From the NCBI GenBank assembly GCA_963210315.1, contig OY723275.1, positions 1,860,001 through 1,924,000 of the forward strand: a DNA stretch of 64,000 bases, written 5' to 3'. A model generated the notes under the pieces. That model saw only the letters and a program-made list of their open reading frames with translations. It was not told the DNA's origin and did no database searches. The position numbers and the translations under genes were made by a program. The stretch comes from Rhynchopus euleeides (taxonomy: Eukaryota; Euglenozoa; Diplonemea; Diplonemida; Diplonemidae). Below, one piece after another: positions 54,604-64,000 of the stretch. The number at the start of each line of letters is the position of its first letter. Position 1 is the first letter of the stretch.

Positions 54604-57083
54604 GAACTGGGGGAGGGGGGGATTGATCGGATTTGCAATGGGGTGTTGTCGAGTAGAGTTGTTGCCGGCGAGGGGGGCGGAGTGGGGGGGTAGAGGTGGG
54701 GGCGGGGGTGCTATCAACGATGTTTGTATTTTTGAAGTTCTGAGTGGCACGAGTGTGTCTCTCTCTCCTTCCCCCACACACCCCCCGGGATGCGGCAGAG
54801 TGCATATTCTTGTCTCTGCTAAACAGCCCCTCCTTCACCCTGGCCTGTTCAGCCAAAGCCCATAACCAGTTGTTCCTGTTCCCCCAACAACCCAGAAATC
54901 GCATCCTCATCTTCCAGCCTTCAATCCCACCCACCCCCATCCCCTCTGTGTGGATCCCGCGGTGTCTCTCCAGTGCCGGCGCCTTGCCTTTTCCCGACTG
55001 TTTTTTTTTGGTCAGTGTGGCAGCAGGTGTGTGGTTGCGCTCCCAAAGACTAGGGGGGGGGGGGTTAGGGGGGGTCAAATGGGGGTGACAAACACGATTT
55101 TTCAAAAAACCGGCGCAGAGGCCCCAAAGCCCCCGTAAACCCTCCAAACCCCCCCAGATCGGTCCGGAAACCCATCGAACCCCACTTTTCCACCATTCCG
55201 GGCACCTCAGGTGCCCGAATTGGGGTACCTAAATTTTGTGCCACCGTTTGGTACCGGACAGTGCCACTGTGTGGGAGGTTGGAAAAGAAAATGCCCCAAC
55301 ACACCACATCTGAGGGTTGCAATGCATGTTGCTTGCCAACCACGTCATCCGGTGGGTGTCAGGCGCTATGTAGGTGGCATGAGCCAGGTCTTCGATGTGT
55401 TCTGGCTTGTATATGTACCTCCCTGCCTGCGGCACAGGCACTGCCTTTGTCCCCCACACCAGCCACAGAGAGCGTATTGTACTCGGTCCACGGTTGCTGA
55501 TTCATTGTGATGCGTTGTATCCTCGAGTGAACGTCACACACTAGTGGCACCACCACCCGCCATCCGAGAGCTGTATTGACTTTGCGCCCTTCCGTTGCAT
55601 TCACCTCGCCACGCATATTGCACCGTTCAGTACCAGTGCTCTTGGGCCAGGCAAAGTAGACCGCAGCAACTACCAATTCTGGCACAATGGGTACCACGAC
55701 AGCGCACTTCGTGTGTTCCCGGAATGTACAGCTCGTGTTGCAACAGTCGTTGTCAACACATCCCGGTTGTGGAGCACTGCTGCACAGGAATCACACGACC
55801 ATCTGGACTTGTTCCGTACCTACAGGCAGCCTCCCGGTGCATGGTGGCAGGGAGGTACATATACAAGCCAGAACTCATCGAAGACCTGGCTAATGCCACC
55901 TACATAGCGCCTGACACCCACCGGATGACGTGGTTGGCAAGCAACATGCATTGCAACCCTCAGATGTGGTGTGTTGGGGCATTTTCTTTTCCAACCTCCC
56001 ACACAGTGGCACTGTCCGGTACCAAACGGTGGCACAAAATTTAGGTACCCCAATTCGGGCACCTGAGGTGCCCGGAATGGTGGAAAAGTGGGGTTCGATG
56101 GGTTTCCGGACCGATCTGGGGGGGTTTGGAGGGTTTACGGGGGCTTTGGGGCCTCTGCGCCGGTTTTTTGAAAAATCGTGTTTGTCCACGTAAAAGGGTG
56201 GCATTTGACCCCCCCTAGGGGGGGGGGTCACAACGCGAGGAGCCGTGCCTGCCATCCGGCTTTTTCCGCCCTCCCCTCAGTTGTGCCCTGCAGAGGAGAA
56301 GGGGCGGGGCGAGTCACAGAGCGGGTGGAAAAGGTCGGAGGTCGGGGCGGGGGCAAACAATCGAAAAGAAGCTCGGCGATGATCGCTTTTTGAATACTAG
56401 CCTGAAACAAAGCGAGCAGCGGGAAGCCTTGCGGCACTTTGTCCGCGAGCCGTGCCCGGGTTATCTTTGGGGTGGGTGAGTTGATTGTTTGGGATCGTTT
56501 GTTTTTCACATAAAGCAACGCAGAAACCGATGTAAAAAGTTAATCATGCAGTACGGAATGATGTGGATCAGGGTGATTTTCGCGACCCGACGAATAACGC
56601 ACGACCACTTTTCTTCTCTCTCTCTCTCTCTCTCTCAAAGTCCTTTGACAGCATGTGCCGCTGGCGTGCTGCACCCCTGAAGCTCGAGCCAACGCAAAGG
56701 TTATCCAGGGCAAATGTCACGTGGTATTCTCTCTCTCTCTGTCTTCTGATGTGCGGGTCACATAGTCCCCAGACCCCACCTAGCCCCAGGTTCCAAGTTT
56801 CCTAGCCTTCCCCGACATCTTCCGTACCGCTGCCGCCCCCCCTGACGCCGAATCCCCTCCTCCCTCCAACCGGCCTTTTGTAGGACAACCACCACCTGGT
56901 CAAAAACCCTGACGCCACTGTCCCACCCCTTCCACCCCCCATTCCTCCCACCACTCACACCCCCCTATCTCCCCCCACATCACAGGACACAGGGAGCCAG
57001 GCGGTGGGAAGTGGGATATTTGACCGAAACACCGCACTCCCTGCCTCTCTCCCCTCCCACCCACCCACCCCGGGAATGCTGCA
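54604..57083. other. 2.5-kb intergenic region
   Basis: Dominated by the 1148-bp fold-back element (55068-56215). Also a poly-G run (55052-55064), CT microsatellites near 56612 and 56731, and a pyrimidine-rich tract of ~300 bp just before the next start. Open frames inside the fold-back arms are mirror pairs of each other. No gene recognised. Confidence 0.7.
55068..56215. mobile_element. Fold-back element with ~360-bp inverted arms
   Basis: The left arm 55068-55427 and right arm 55846-56215 are near-perfect inverted repeats with one short indel region near the outer end. They surround a ~418-bp unique centre. The ends read GGGGGGGTCAAATG and the inverse CATTTGACCCCCCC, each bordered by TA (55066-55067 and 56216-56217), suggesting a TA target duplication. 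Each arm contains the small palindrome GGGCACCTCAGGTGCCC. No transposase. The high arm identity implies a recent insertion or gene conversion between the arms. A transcript would form a long double-stranded RNA. Confidence 0.85.
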
Positions 57084-59681
57084 ATGAGCAGTTTTGGAAG
57101 CTCGCCTGTTGACGCCGCCCTCTCGGGGGGGCAGCCGACGCCGATTCTGAGCGCCCTCGCAGCGCCTGTCCGGCGGTCGCCACTGGATGAATTCTTCGAC
57201 GTCGCAATGTCGCCTGCAGCGCCTGCCTCCCTCAGCAACAGCTACAGCGACAACGGCTCCAACCGGCAGTCGGAGCCCCCCGCAGATAAGACCATCCCTG
57301 ATGAGGGCCAGTTTGTCATCAAGGTGACTGCTCTGCTGATGGGCATCAAGACCCTCTCCCTCTCCGTGCGCCCCTCCACCACGGTGCACGAGCTGAAGGA
57401 GATGATCCAGGCCTCCGACGAGTCTTGCCCACCCCCCGACAGGCAGCGCGTGACCTACAGCAACCAGGAGCTCAGCCAGGGCGACGTCACCCTGTCATCG
57501 CTGGAGCCGCCTGCCTGCGAGGGCTCCAACTTCTCGATGGCTGTGGAGCTCAAGATGGAGCCGTTCTTCGAGGAGGTGCATGTCTCTGTTGTGCACTACC
57601 ATGGGTACACCGACACCATCGACGTGCCGAAGGAGACCACCGTTGGGGGGCTGATGGAGATCCTCACCGAGAAGGACGCAGACAAGTGGACTAACGGAAA
57701 GCTCATGCTGGGGGATGACGACCTCACCGACGAGGAGTCCCTTCTCAAGCTCTCCAGCGAAACAACCGGTGCGGTGACCCTGCAGTTCTTCCCCCTGCCG
57801 AACTACAACGGGACGGTGCAGCAGGCGCAGGATCTGGATGTGCAGTACAACGGTATTCGCATGACGGGGGATGCTGCGCCTGCATCCCCCTCGTCAGGCA
57901 TGTGGTTTGAAGTCCGCCTCTACGAAGGCGGCTCCCACCAGTCGGTTACCATCAAGATCCACCAGGAGAAGACTGTGCAGGACCTGAAGGAGGCGATACA
58001 CGAGGCCTACCAGGCAGATCACTTCAGGTTGATCCCCGTCGACAAGATGAAGCTGCTGTGCAACGCCCAGATGCGCGGCGACACGGAGCTTGTCGCTGGC
58101 TTCTCTGTGGGGGACAGGGGCACGCGCGAGCAGCCCGCCATCATGCAGCTGTACATCAGGACCGAGTCCGATGTCTACGACATGGAGATGGACGAGGAGG
58201 AGGCGGTGGATGCCTTCCCTGTCCTGCGGGAGGAGCGCCAGGCCCCCTGCGGCTGCACGGGGAGGTCGGCGCGTGCGCACCAGCTGCTGTTCTTCGCCGT
58301 GGGGCTGTCGTTCCTCATCATGATTGGGTACGGCGTGTCTGCGGTGATGTCGGCAAAGCATGACACCGGCTTCTGCCACCCCACGATGGACTCCTGGAAG
58401 TACTCCAGCTGTGAGCCGCGCGCAGACGGCGTGTGGCGGCCCACATCTCGGAAGCTGTCTTTCACTTCGTCGGAGGTGCCCCTCCAGCTGCCCTGCTTCG
58501 ACTGTACGTTCAGCCGTCCCCACGGCCAGGCGTTCTCAGGGTTTTCGCAGGCGCATGAGGAGTGCTTTATGGGCATGCAGGCGACCCTGCCTGTGGTGAG
58601 CGGGTTCATCCCCACCGGGCTGTGCATCGCGCTGGAAACCTCCGACAGCAGCCAGCAGTACGACTGGGTGGACATGGAGCTTATGGGGGGTGTGTGGTGG
58701 ACGTCGGCAGGCAGGGCTCTGAAGATCGACCGTGGCATGTGGGAGGGCGGCGAGCCGGTTGCTGGGAACAGCCGTGCGGTGATACGCCGTGGGTCCTGCA
58801 AGCTGGTGTCGGTGTCGGAGGAGACGGTGCGGCAGGGGAGCAAGGACATCGGGACCCTGTGCATGCGGCAAAGCCACACGGATGACCTGCTGGACAGCAG
58901 GCAGTGCCGCGGGGATATGCTCGTCACCTCTGCGGCAGCCATGGCCTCCACCGGTCCGGATGCCAACAAGGGCTGCAGCACGTTCTGCCGCGACTGGTGC
59001 TTCGCAAACTCGCAGCACACCGAGAGCTGCTGTGAGGCCCACGTCCCTCAGACCTTTCCGCAGGTCTGCAACTGCTCCCTCAAGACGGGCCCCACATACA
59101 CCGTGACCGACGGGCACAGCGTCTTCTCCAACAGTGCAAAGAAGGTCGAATCCTCTGTCGACGCCAAGGTGATTGTTGCAGGACACGCCCTCTTCGTGAG
59201 GCACGAGCGCACCAAAATGGCAGGAATGCCCGACCTGGATGTGCAGTACAGCGCTAACCAGGACGAGCAGGACTGCGCCCTGCAGTGCGCGGCGCGGGAT
59301 GGGTGCGCCATTGCCGCCCTGGAGCACGGGAAATGCGCCCTCTATTCAGGGTCCGCCACGACGGACTACACCAACGACACGTGCTGCAGCACCCTCAGCA
59401 GGTATTCCGATTCAACGCAGATGTGCGATGTGGAGGGCCACCAGACGTTCGACACCAAGCTGCAGTGCCTGCAGTACGTCTGGGACGGCCTGTACGCCTC
59501 CTTCAGCTGCACCGACCTCAGCGACGGGACCTGCTCCACCGGGCATGAGAGCGGCTGGCCTGCCACATCCCTCGCTGTGATTGTTGCTGCAGGCATCATC
59601 TTCTTCTGCTCCTTCGCAGGGCTTGCCTGCCGCTACTCCCATAGGCAGATGTCGGACGGGTCGCATCAGGTGGGCAGGTAG
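57084..59681 (+). CDS. Membrane protein with three ubiquitin-like domains and a Cys-rich ectodomain
   Basis: 865 residues, no intron. The Ser/Pro-rich N-terminus (1-72) is followed by three ubiquitin-like beta-grasp domains: about 75-158 (FVIKVTALLMGIKTLSLSV, HELKEMI), 164-237 (VHVSVVHYHGYTDTIDV, KLMLGDDDLTDEESL) and 273-360 (FEVRLYEGGSHQSVTIKI, VQDLKEAIHEAY). None ends in Gly-Gly, so they are built-in domains, not conjugated modifiers. After an acidic stretch (365-374), a membrane helix spans about 400-423 (LLFFAVGLSFLIMIGYGVSAV). A ~400-residue Cys-rich region follows, including CCEAHVP and a PAN/apple-like segment DCALQCAARDGCAIA. A second helix lies at about 829-849, with a short basic tail. 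There is no N-terminal signal peptide. The UBL part is probably cytosolic and the Cys-rich loop lumenal or extracellular. I do not recognise this architecture; a link between ubiquitin-proteasome machinery and a surface or ER domain is inference. Confidence 0.7.
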   Translation: MSSFGSSPVDAALSGGQPTPILSALAAPVRRSPLDEFFDVAMSPAAPASLSNSYSDNGSNRQSEPPADKTIPDEGQFVIKVTALLMGIKTLSLSVRPSTTVHELKEMIQASDESCPPPDRQRVTYSNQELSQGDVTLSSLEPPACEGSNFSMAVELKMEPFFEEVHVSVVHYHGYTDTIDVPKETTVGGLMEILTEKDADKWTNGKLMLGDDDLTDEESLLKLSSETTGAVTLQFFPLPNYNGTVQQAQDLDVQYNGIRMTGDAAPASPSSGMWFEVRLYEGGSHQSVTIKIHQEKTVQDLKEAIHEAYQADHFRLIPVDKMKLLCNAQMRGDTELVAGFSVGDRGTREQPAIMQLYIRTESDVYDMEMDEEEAVDAFPVLREERQAPCGCTGRSARAHQLLFFAVGLSFLIMIGYGVSAVMSAKHDTGFCHPTMDSWKYSSCEPRADGVWRPTSRKLSFTSSEVPLQLPCFDCTFSRPHGQAFSGFSQAHEECFMGMQATLPVVSGFIPTGLCIALETSDSSQQYDWVDMELMGGVWWTSAGRALKIDRGMWEGGEPVAGNSRAVIRRGSCKLVSVSEETVRQGSKDIGTLCMRQSHTDDLLDSRQCRGDMLVTSAAAMASTGPDANKGCSTFCRDWCFANSQHTESCCEAHVPQTFPQVCNCSLKTGPTYTVTDGHSVFSNSAKKVESSVDAKVIVAGHALFVRHERTKMAGMPDLDVQYSANQDEQDCALQCAARDGCAIAALEHGKCALYSGSATTDYTNDTCCSTLSRYSDSTQMCDVEGHQTFDTKLQCLQYVWDGLYASFSCTDLSDGTCSTGHESGWPATSLAVIVAAGIIFFCSFAGLACRYSHRQMSDGSHQVGR

Positions 59682-62600
59682 TTACCAAGTGGGGCCCCCA
59701 GACACAGGTGGCGGACCGTAAAAAGGCTGTTTCGGGGGGAGGGAGGCGGGGCTGCACCGCCCCCAATAGGAATTCTAAAAAGAAAGAAGCTGTTGGCATG
59801 ATCACGGAGGGGTGGAGGCAGCATTGAACAATGGAAGGGGGGCCTAAAGTCGCATGATACTTCATGCGGCTGGCGCAGAGACCTGGGGGGTGGGATGAGT
59901 CAGGTAGAGCCGAAAGAGGTTGGGGTGTGCGTTGGGGTTAGCAGCTCCCCCGGCCGGGCGTGTGTTCTGCCTGCAGTACACAGCATAGAATGTATTCCCC
60001 CCTCGCGCGTATCAAATCGCAAAGAGAAATGTCGAAATCAGGAACGAATCGCAGGGGTGGGGGGTGAAGGCGATGGGGGGGGGGGGGGGAGGGGGTGGGT
60101 GAACAAATAGAGACCCGCCCCTGACCTGTACCTCTGTGTCCCCTTGTTGTGTGTGTCATGACAAACCGGCCCGCTTTCCGATGGGCTTGAAGGGTAGGTT
60201 GCTGGCTTGCCCGCCCCTACCAGGTGCCACGACGCTTTCCAAAAAGATTCATGTGTGTGTGTCGTGCTGAGTTGCACAGAGGTGCGCACATCAGCTTTTA
60301 TTCACAGATGGGAGGGCAGGGGTCGAAACTAGGCTTGATGACTATGGCCGCGAGCTTCTCCAACAAGGAGGCATACTGGCCATGCTGGCATGTCGGGCAG
60401 GCATTCGCTGTGCCTCCTGAACTACTGCGCAAGGCTTGAACCCCCCACCCCTCTCTGGCAAAAAAATGAAGTGCCGGTTGAATGCGTGCCAGAGATTCGC
60501 GTGTCAAAACAAACACGACACGGTGAAAAAGTGGAGGGGGGGGTTCCTGTGGGGATGGAGAGGGGGGGGTCCCATTTTGTTTCGTCGTGTTCAATTTTCT
60601 TTAGACGCCCCCCCCCCTCCCCCCCTCCCGCATCACTCACTCACTCACTCTCTCCTGGATCTGGTGTGTGCGTGACAGTGGTGCCATCACATCAAGAGCA
60701 TAAGTGGCTCGGTGCGGTTCCATCACCGATTGCAAAAAAAATCCACGTGCCGGATGGCGAGGGGAGGGCAGTCTTTCTTCCTCTCCCTCCCCCCCCCCCT
60801 CTCTCTGTGCGCAAATTGCTCGTGCTCACCAATGTGCACACCAAACAGCTCGTGGGTTGATTATTCTAGCAGATGCGGGGGGAGGCCCGAGGGAGGGAAC
60901 GGAAATGGGAAAATGCAGAAAAAGGCGGGCGAGCCCCCTGCTAGCTATTCAAGCGGCACGTCCCGACCCTCAGGGCAGTTCGTGACACAGTGGGGGGAGG
61001 GAGAGGGAAAACCCCTTCAAAAGGGACCCTGAAGACTCTGAAGGAACAACTTTGAATATAAAGAACGAAAAGTGGGGCGGAGGGGATGTGGTTGATGCAG
61101 CGCATTGCAGGTGATTTCACCTGTGGGGGCCCGTCTTGGGTGCTCTGGGGAAGAGGGTTTGTTGCTCCCACCCACCCCACCCCCAGCCAAAGAGTTCCCC
61201 AGATTTTTTTTTGCACCGAACATGTTCCCAGAGAACAAGGGAAAGGGGGGGGGGTCAGACCCACACCCACCCCACACCCCACGAACACTCCACACGCAAA
61301 TACAACTCTTTTTTATATGGCTTTGACAAATAAGTGCTGATAAGAAACCCTGGTCGGCTTCTGTCACCAGGAAAGTTCTGCTTCGAAAAATCCTGCGGTG
61401 TGCCTCAGCCGGAGAGGAGGAGGCCAGAGTGGTGGCGGCAAAACCCACATATTTTTCACGTTTGGTGTGCAGATTTAGATCTGACGGAGTGTTGCACAAC
61501 ATGGCTGCAGAGTTCAAACGCCGGCAGTGCAATAAGCTGCTTGGGGAGGGGAGGGGAGGTGGTGGGGTGGGGAAAGTGGATCCTTTCTTTGGTGTTTTCT
61601 CTGTAATCACAACAAAACAACCCGCGGTGGTGCGTGCTCTATCTGCCCAGCCTTCCCTCAGAAGGCAGGTGGTTCGGGGAGGGAGGGAGGGGGTACCCCC
61701 CTTAAAAAACAGCTGAGAACATCAATCTCGTGCGTGCATTTTTGAAAGGCGTGGGATGTGCCGTCTGCGTGCTGGGAGATACACTTTGTTACGTCTACTG
61801 GACCCACCCCCAAACCCCCCCCCCTATCACACGACGCGCACATCACACTCGGGTTAACCTACATAACGAGCGAAGGGAACATCCTTGTGTGCCTCCCTCT
61901 ACTTCACTTCACTACACCCCCCCTATTGCCCCAGGGTTGGGGTGGGAGGTGGTGGTTCAAAGGAGAAGCCCCCGGAGGTCTGAGGCATCGGAAGCAAGCA
62001 AAACGACTCACATTGCGTGAAACTGCACCGATGCTCTCCAGGAGAAAAAAAATATTCCGGGGGGTGGGAAATCCATGCGAAGTGCAGCACAATAGGGAGG
62101 TGTCAGGTGAATCCGAATCATCAACGCCTGTGCCCTTCTTCGCTCCGTGTCAAACTTGTCTGCGCTGTGTCAGCTTGTCTCCTATTGGTGTGAGGTGACT
62201 CTCACTGCGCTGCACTTCTGAGTGAAGACTCAACCATGGAAGGAGGGGGGTCCCAGGTCTTCGCTCACAACTCTGGTGGCATGCCTGCAATCTGCTGCAA
62301 CCCCTGGCAATCTCCGGTCTCCATTCCCCAATAAAAGCGGCTTTAAGCCCCGGTGAAACTCACACCAAAAGAATGTGCCACTCTTCTGCACCCTGCATGG
62401 GTCGAGGATCCCCCCCCACTACCCCACCGCCCCCATCTTTATAATCCTATTCCGCCCGCATCCACTTTCCGCATCCCCCGAGCTCTGTTGTCTCTTTCAG
62501 CTCTTTTACCTCTTTTCTTATGGCGACCGGGCTCCCCGTCTCCCCCCTACCCCCACCCCCCCCATGCCAACACACGGGACACCCGCTCCCAGCTCCTCCC

Positions 62601-64000
62601 CCAGCCTGCTACGTGCGTGTCCCCCATCACACAGAGGAGGAAAGGTGTGTCTTGTCAGGGCTAGAGGGAGGGAAGAGGAGAAACAGAGACAAAAATATGC
62701 GGCAGGGGTTTGCAGCGCCCACACACTCGCTGTGTGCCGAACAGTATCGCCTCTGCGGCCACACCTTTCTCATTGATTGCAGTTTTGGGGGTCTAGCGAA
62801 ATGGCATCGCCAGTGTGTCCCCCCCCCCCCCCCCCCTCAAGGCCAAAACCCGTGAGAGCCGATCCCGCTACCACCTTTTCTGCAATTTCTGAGCAGAGGC
62901 ACCGGGGGGGTGTGTCAAAATTATCCAGCAACGAGCCACAGCGTGAGCAAAACGCAGCCCCTCTCAGCAGAGGGCGCTGCGAACACGCCCAAATCGTTGT
63001 ATCGTTCGAAAGAGGGTCCCAATTTTTGTGCAGCGGTCTTTCGTGGACTTCTGCACGATGCGGGTCCGCTTCATCCATCAATCCAACTTTGCCAACGAAA
63101 GGGGGGGGGGTGGGGGAGGTGAAACGAAGCGTTTGCCTCTTCCTCCCGTGAGAGAAGCCAACCCTAGAGCTGTGTCCATGGGGCAGCAGAATGATGAACC
63201 AGAAGAGGGAGGGGCGGGCAACAGCCTATCCATTTCCCACATCTCCGTTATTCCAGGGCAAAACAGCATCATGCTGCGCACCTGTGTGCAATGCATATGA
63301 GGCACTTGGTAACGGGGCGCCTCTAGAAGCGTCTATTTTTTGCACGACGCCCGCCAAAGCTTGTCGGGTGTGTGATGTGTTTCGCAAGGATCTGTACGGT
63401 GAATATTTACCGATGTTTAGTTGACCCTCTCCAGACAGAGGGCCAGCGAAAGGAGCCCGGGGGGGTAGTGGCAAAAGGCACAAATCCTCTAGGGAGGCAT
63501 CTTCCCACCACCCCTTCTTGAGTGAGTGCGTGATTGTGAGTTGTGGCGGCACAGCCCGACACGCGCAGGGCAGATGACCTCCCCCCCCTAGGGTTGCTAG
63601 TATTATGAATCTGGCCGTTTATAATACAAATAATACAGAAAGGGGGTCTTCGCTAGCCGGTGCAAAAAAGTGCAGGCTGGTGCAGGGCAAAATGGGCCGA
63701 AAATGGGCCAAATCGGAGGCAAAAAAAAGGGCGGGGAGTTGGGTGGCCCCTAGCTGGGAGCACGCATTTGGACCCAAAAAATAATGTCGAGCGGTCCCTG
63801 TGCATTGTTCAGCCCTCACAGGACGAGAAGGCACGGCGGGGCCCGTGTCACGGGTAAACATTGAGATCAACCTGTCATCCTGGGCCAAGCCAAGATGGGA
63901 GCTGGCCGCCTGGGGCAATGCAGGAGCAACGGCTAGTGCTCGTGCTGGCACGAAGCGGAGCCAGGCAGTGCTGTCCCGAGAACGGGCCGAGCCAGACAGT
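59682..64000. other. 4.3-kb region without a recognised gene, to the right edge
   Basis: Poly-G/poly-C and CT-rich runs occur near 60077, 60607, 60788, 62820 and 63103. AATAAA occurs near 62331. Open frames are short and in low-complexity sequence. From about 63785 to the window end one + frame stays open without an ATG (ALTGREGTAGPVSRVNIEIN onward). It could be the edge of a gene or element continuing to the right, but I cannot assign it. Confidence 0.55.

Noticed and set aside
55595..56044. 149-residue frame inside the fold-back element
   Set aside because: Most of it lies in the inverted arm and is mirrored by a frame in the other arm; no transposase motif.
1..64000. Spliced-leader RNA, tRNA, rRNA or CRISPR array
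   Set aside because: I looked for the known dinoflagellate, kinetoplastid and euglenid leader sequences, for tRNA T-loop boxes and for regularly spaced short repeats, and found none by eye. A covariance-model scan would be needed to exclude small RNAs.
63785..64000. Open + frame running off the right edge
   Set aside because: No ATG, no recognised motif, and too short to judge; noted in the intergenic entry only.

Overview
The window is nuclear DNA of a GC-rich single-celled eukaryote. It has spliceosomal-type GT...AG introns, a nuclear WD40-cyclophilin, a RAD23-like proteasome shuttle and many short non-autonomous DNA transposons. Most genes are intronless, and all recognised genes lie on the + strand. 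Long same-strand runs of intron-poor genes, with pyrimidine-rich tracts before the starts, recall dinoflagellate/alveolate or euglenozoan genomes, but I cannot fix the lineage from sequence alone.

Layout: (1) 3-1469, a DUF4246-like, 2-oxoglutarate/Fe(II)-type protein, possibly cut at the left edge. (2) 1955-36034, the dominant structure: six tandem copies of one 604-aa secreted lipoxygenase-like gene. Five nearly identical ~4.6-kb spacers separate them, giving units of 6581, 6399, 6416, 6416 and 6400 bp. Each spacer carries the same set of elements: a 149-bp inverted-repeat element, a hairpin-rich minisatellite of variable length, a 699/716-bp MITE and a 109-bp fold-back element. The array edges (5' part of copy 1, 3' part of copy 6) are diverged, while the interior is homogenised. 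(3) 36035-41371, non-coding, with a 656-bp Tc1/mariner-type MITE. (4) 41372-43303, a PPWD1-type WD40-cyclophilin. (5) 44710-45923, a three-exon, probably membrane-anchored TPR co-chaperone. (6) 47241-48821, a triple-PDZ protein. (7) 53350-54603, a four-exon RAD23-like UBL-UBA protein. (8) 55068-56215, a fold-back element with ~360-bp arms. (9) 57084-59681, an unusual membrane protein with three ubiquitin-like domains, two membrane segments and a Cys-rich ectodomain. (10) 59682-64000, no gene recognised.

The single-copy genes look like housekeeping functions (splicing, chaperone/ubiquitin pathways, scaffolding). The accessory signal is the lipoxygenase-like array. Its protein keeps the fold signatures and the C-terminal isoleucine, but my alignment suggests that two of the five expected iron ligands are changed or deleted. 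No rRNA, tRNA, CRISPR array or spliced-leader RNA gene was recognised by eye.
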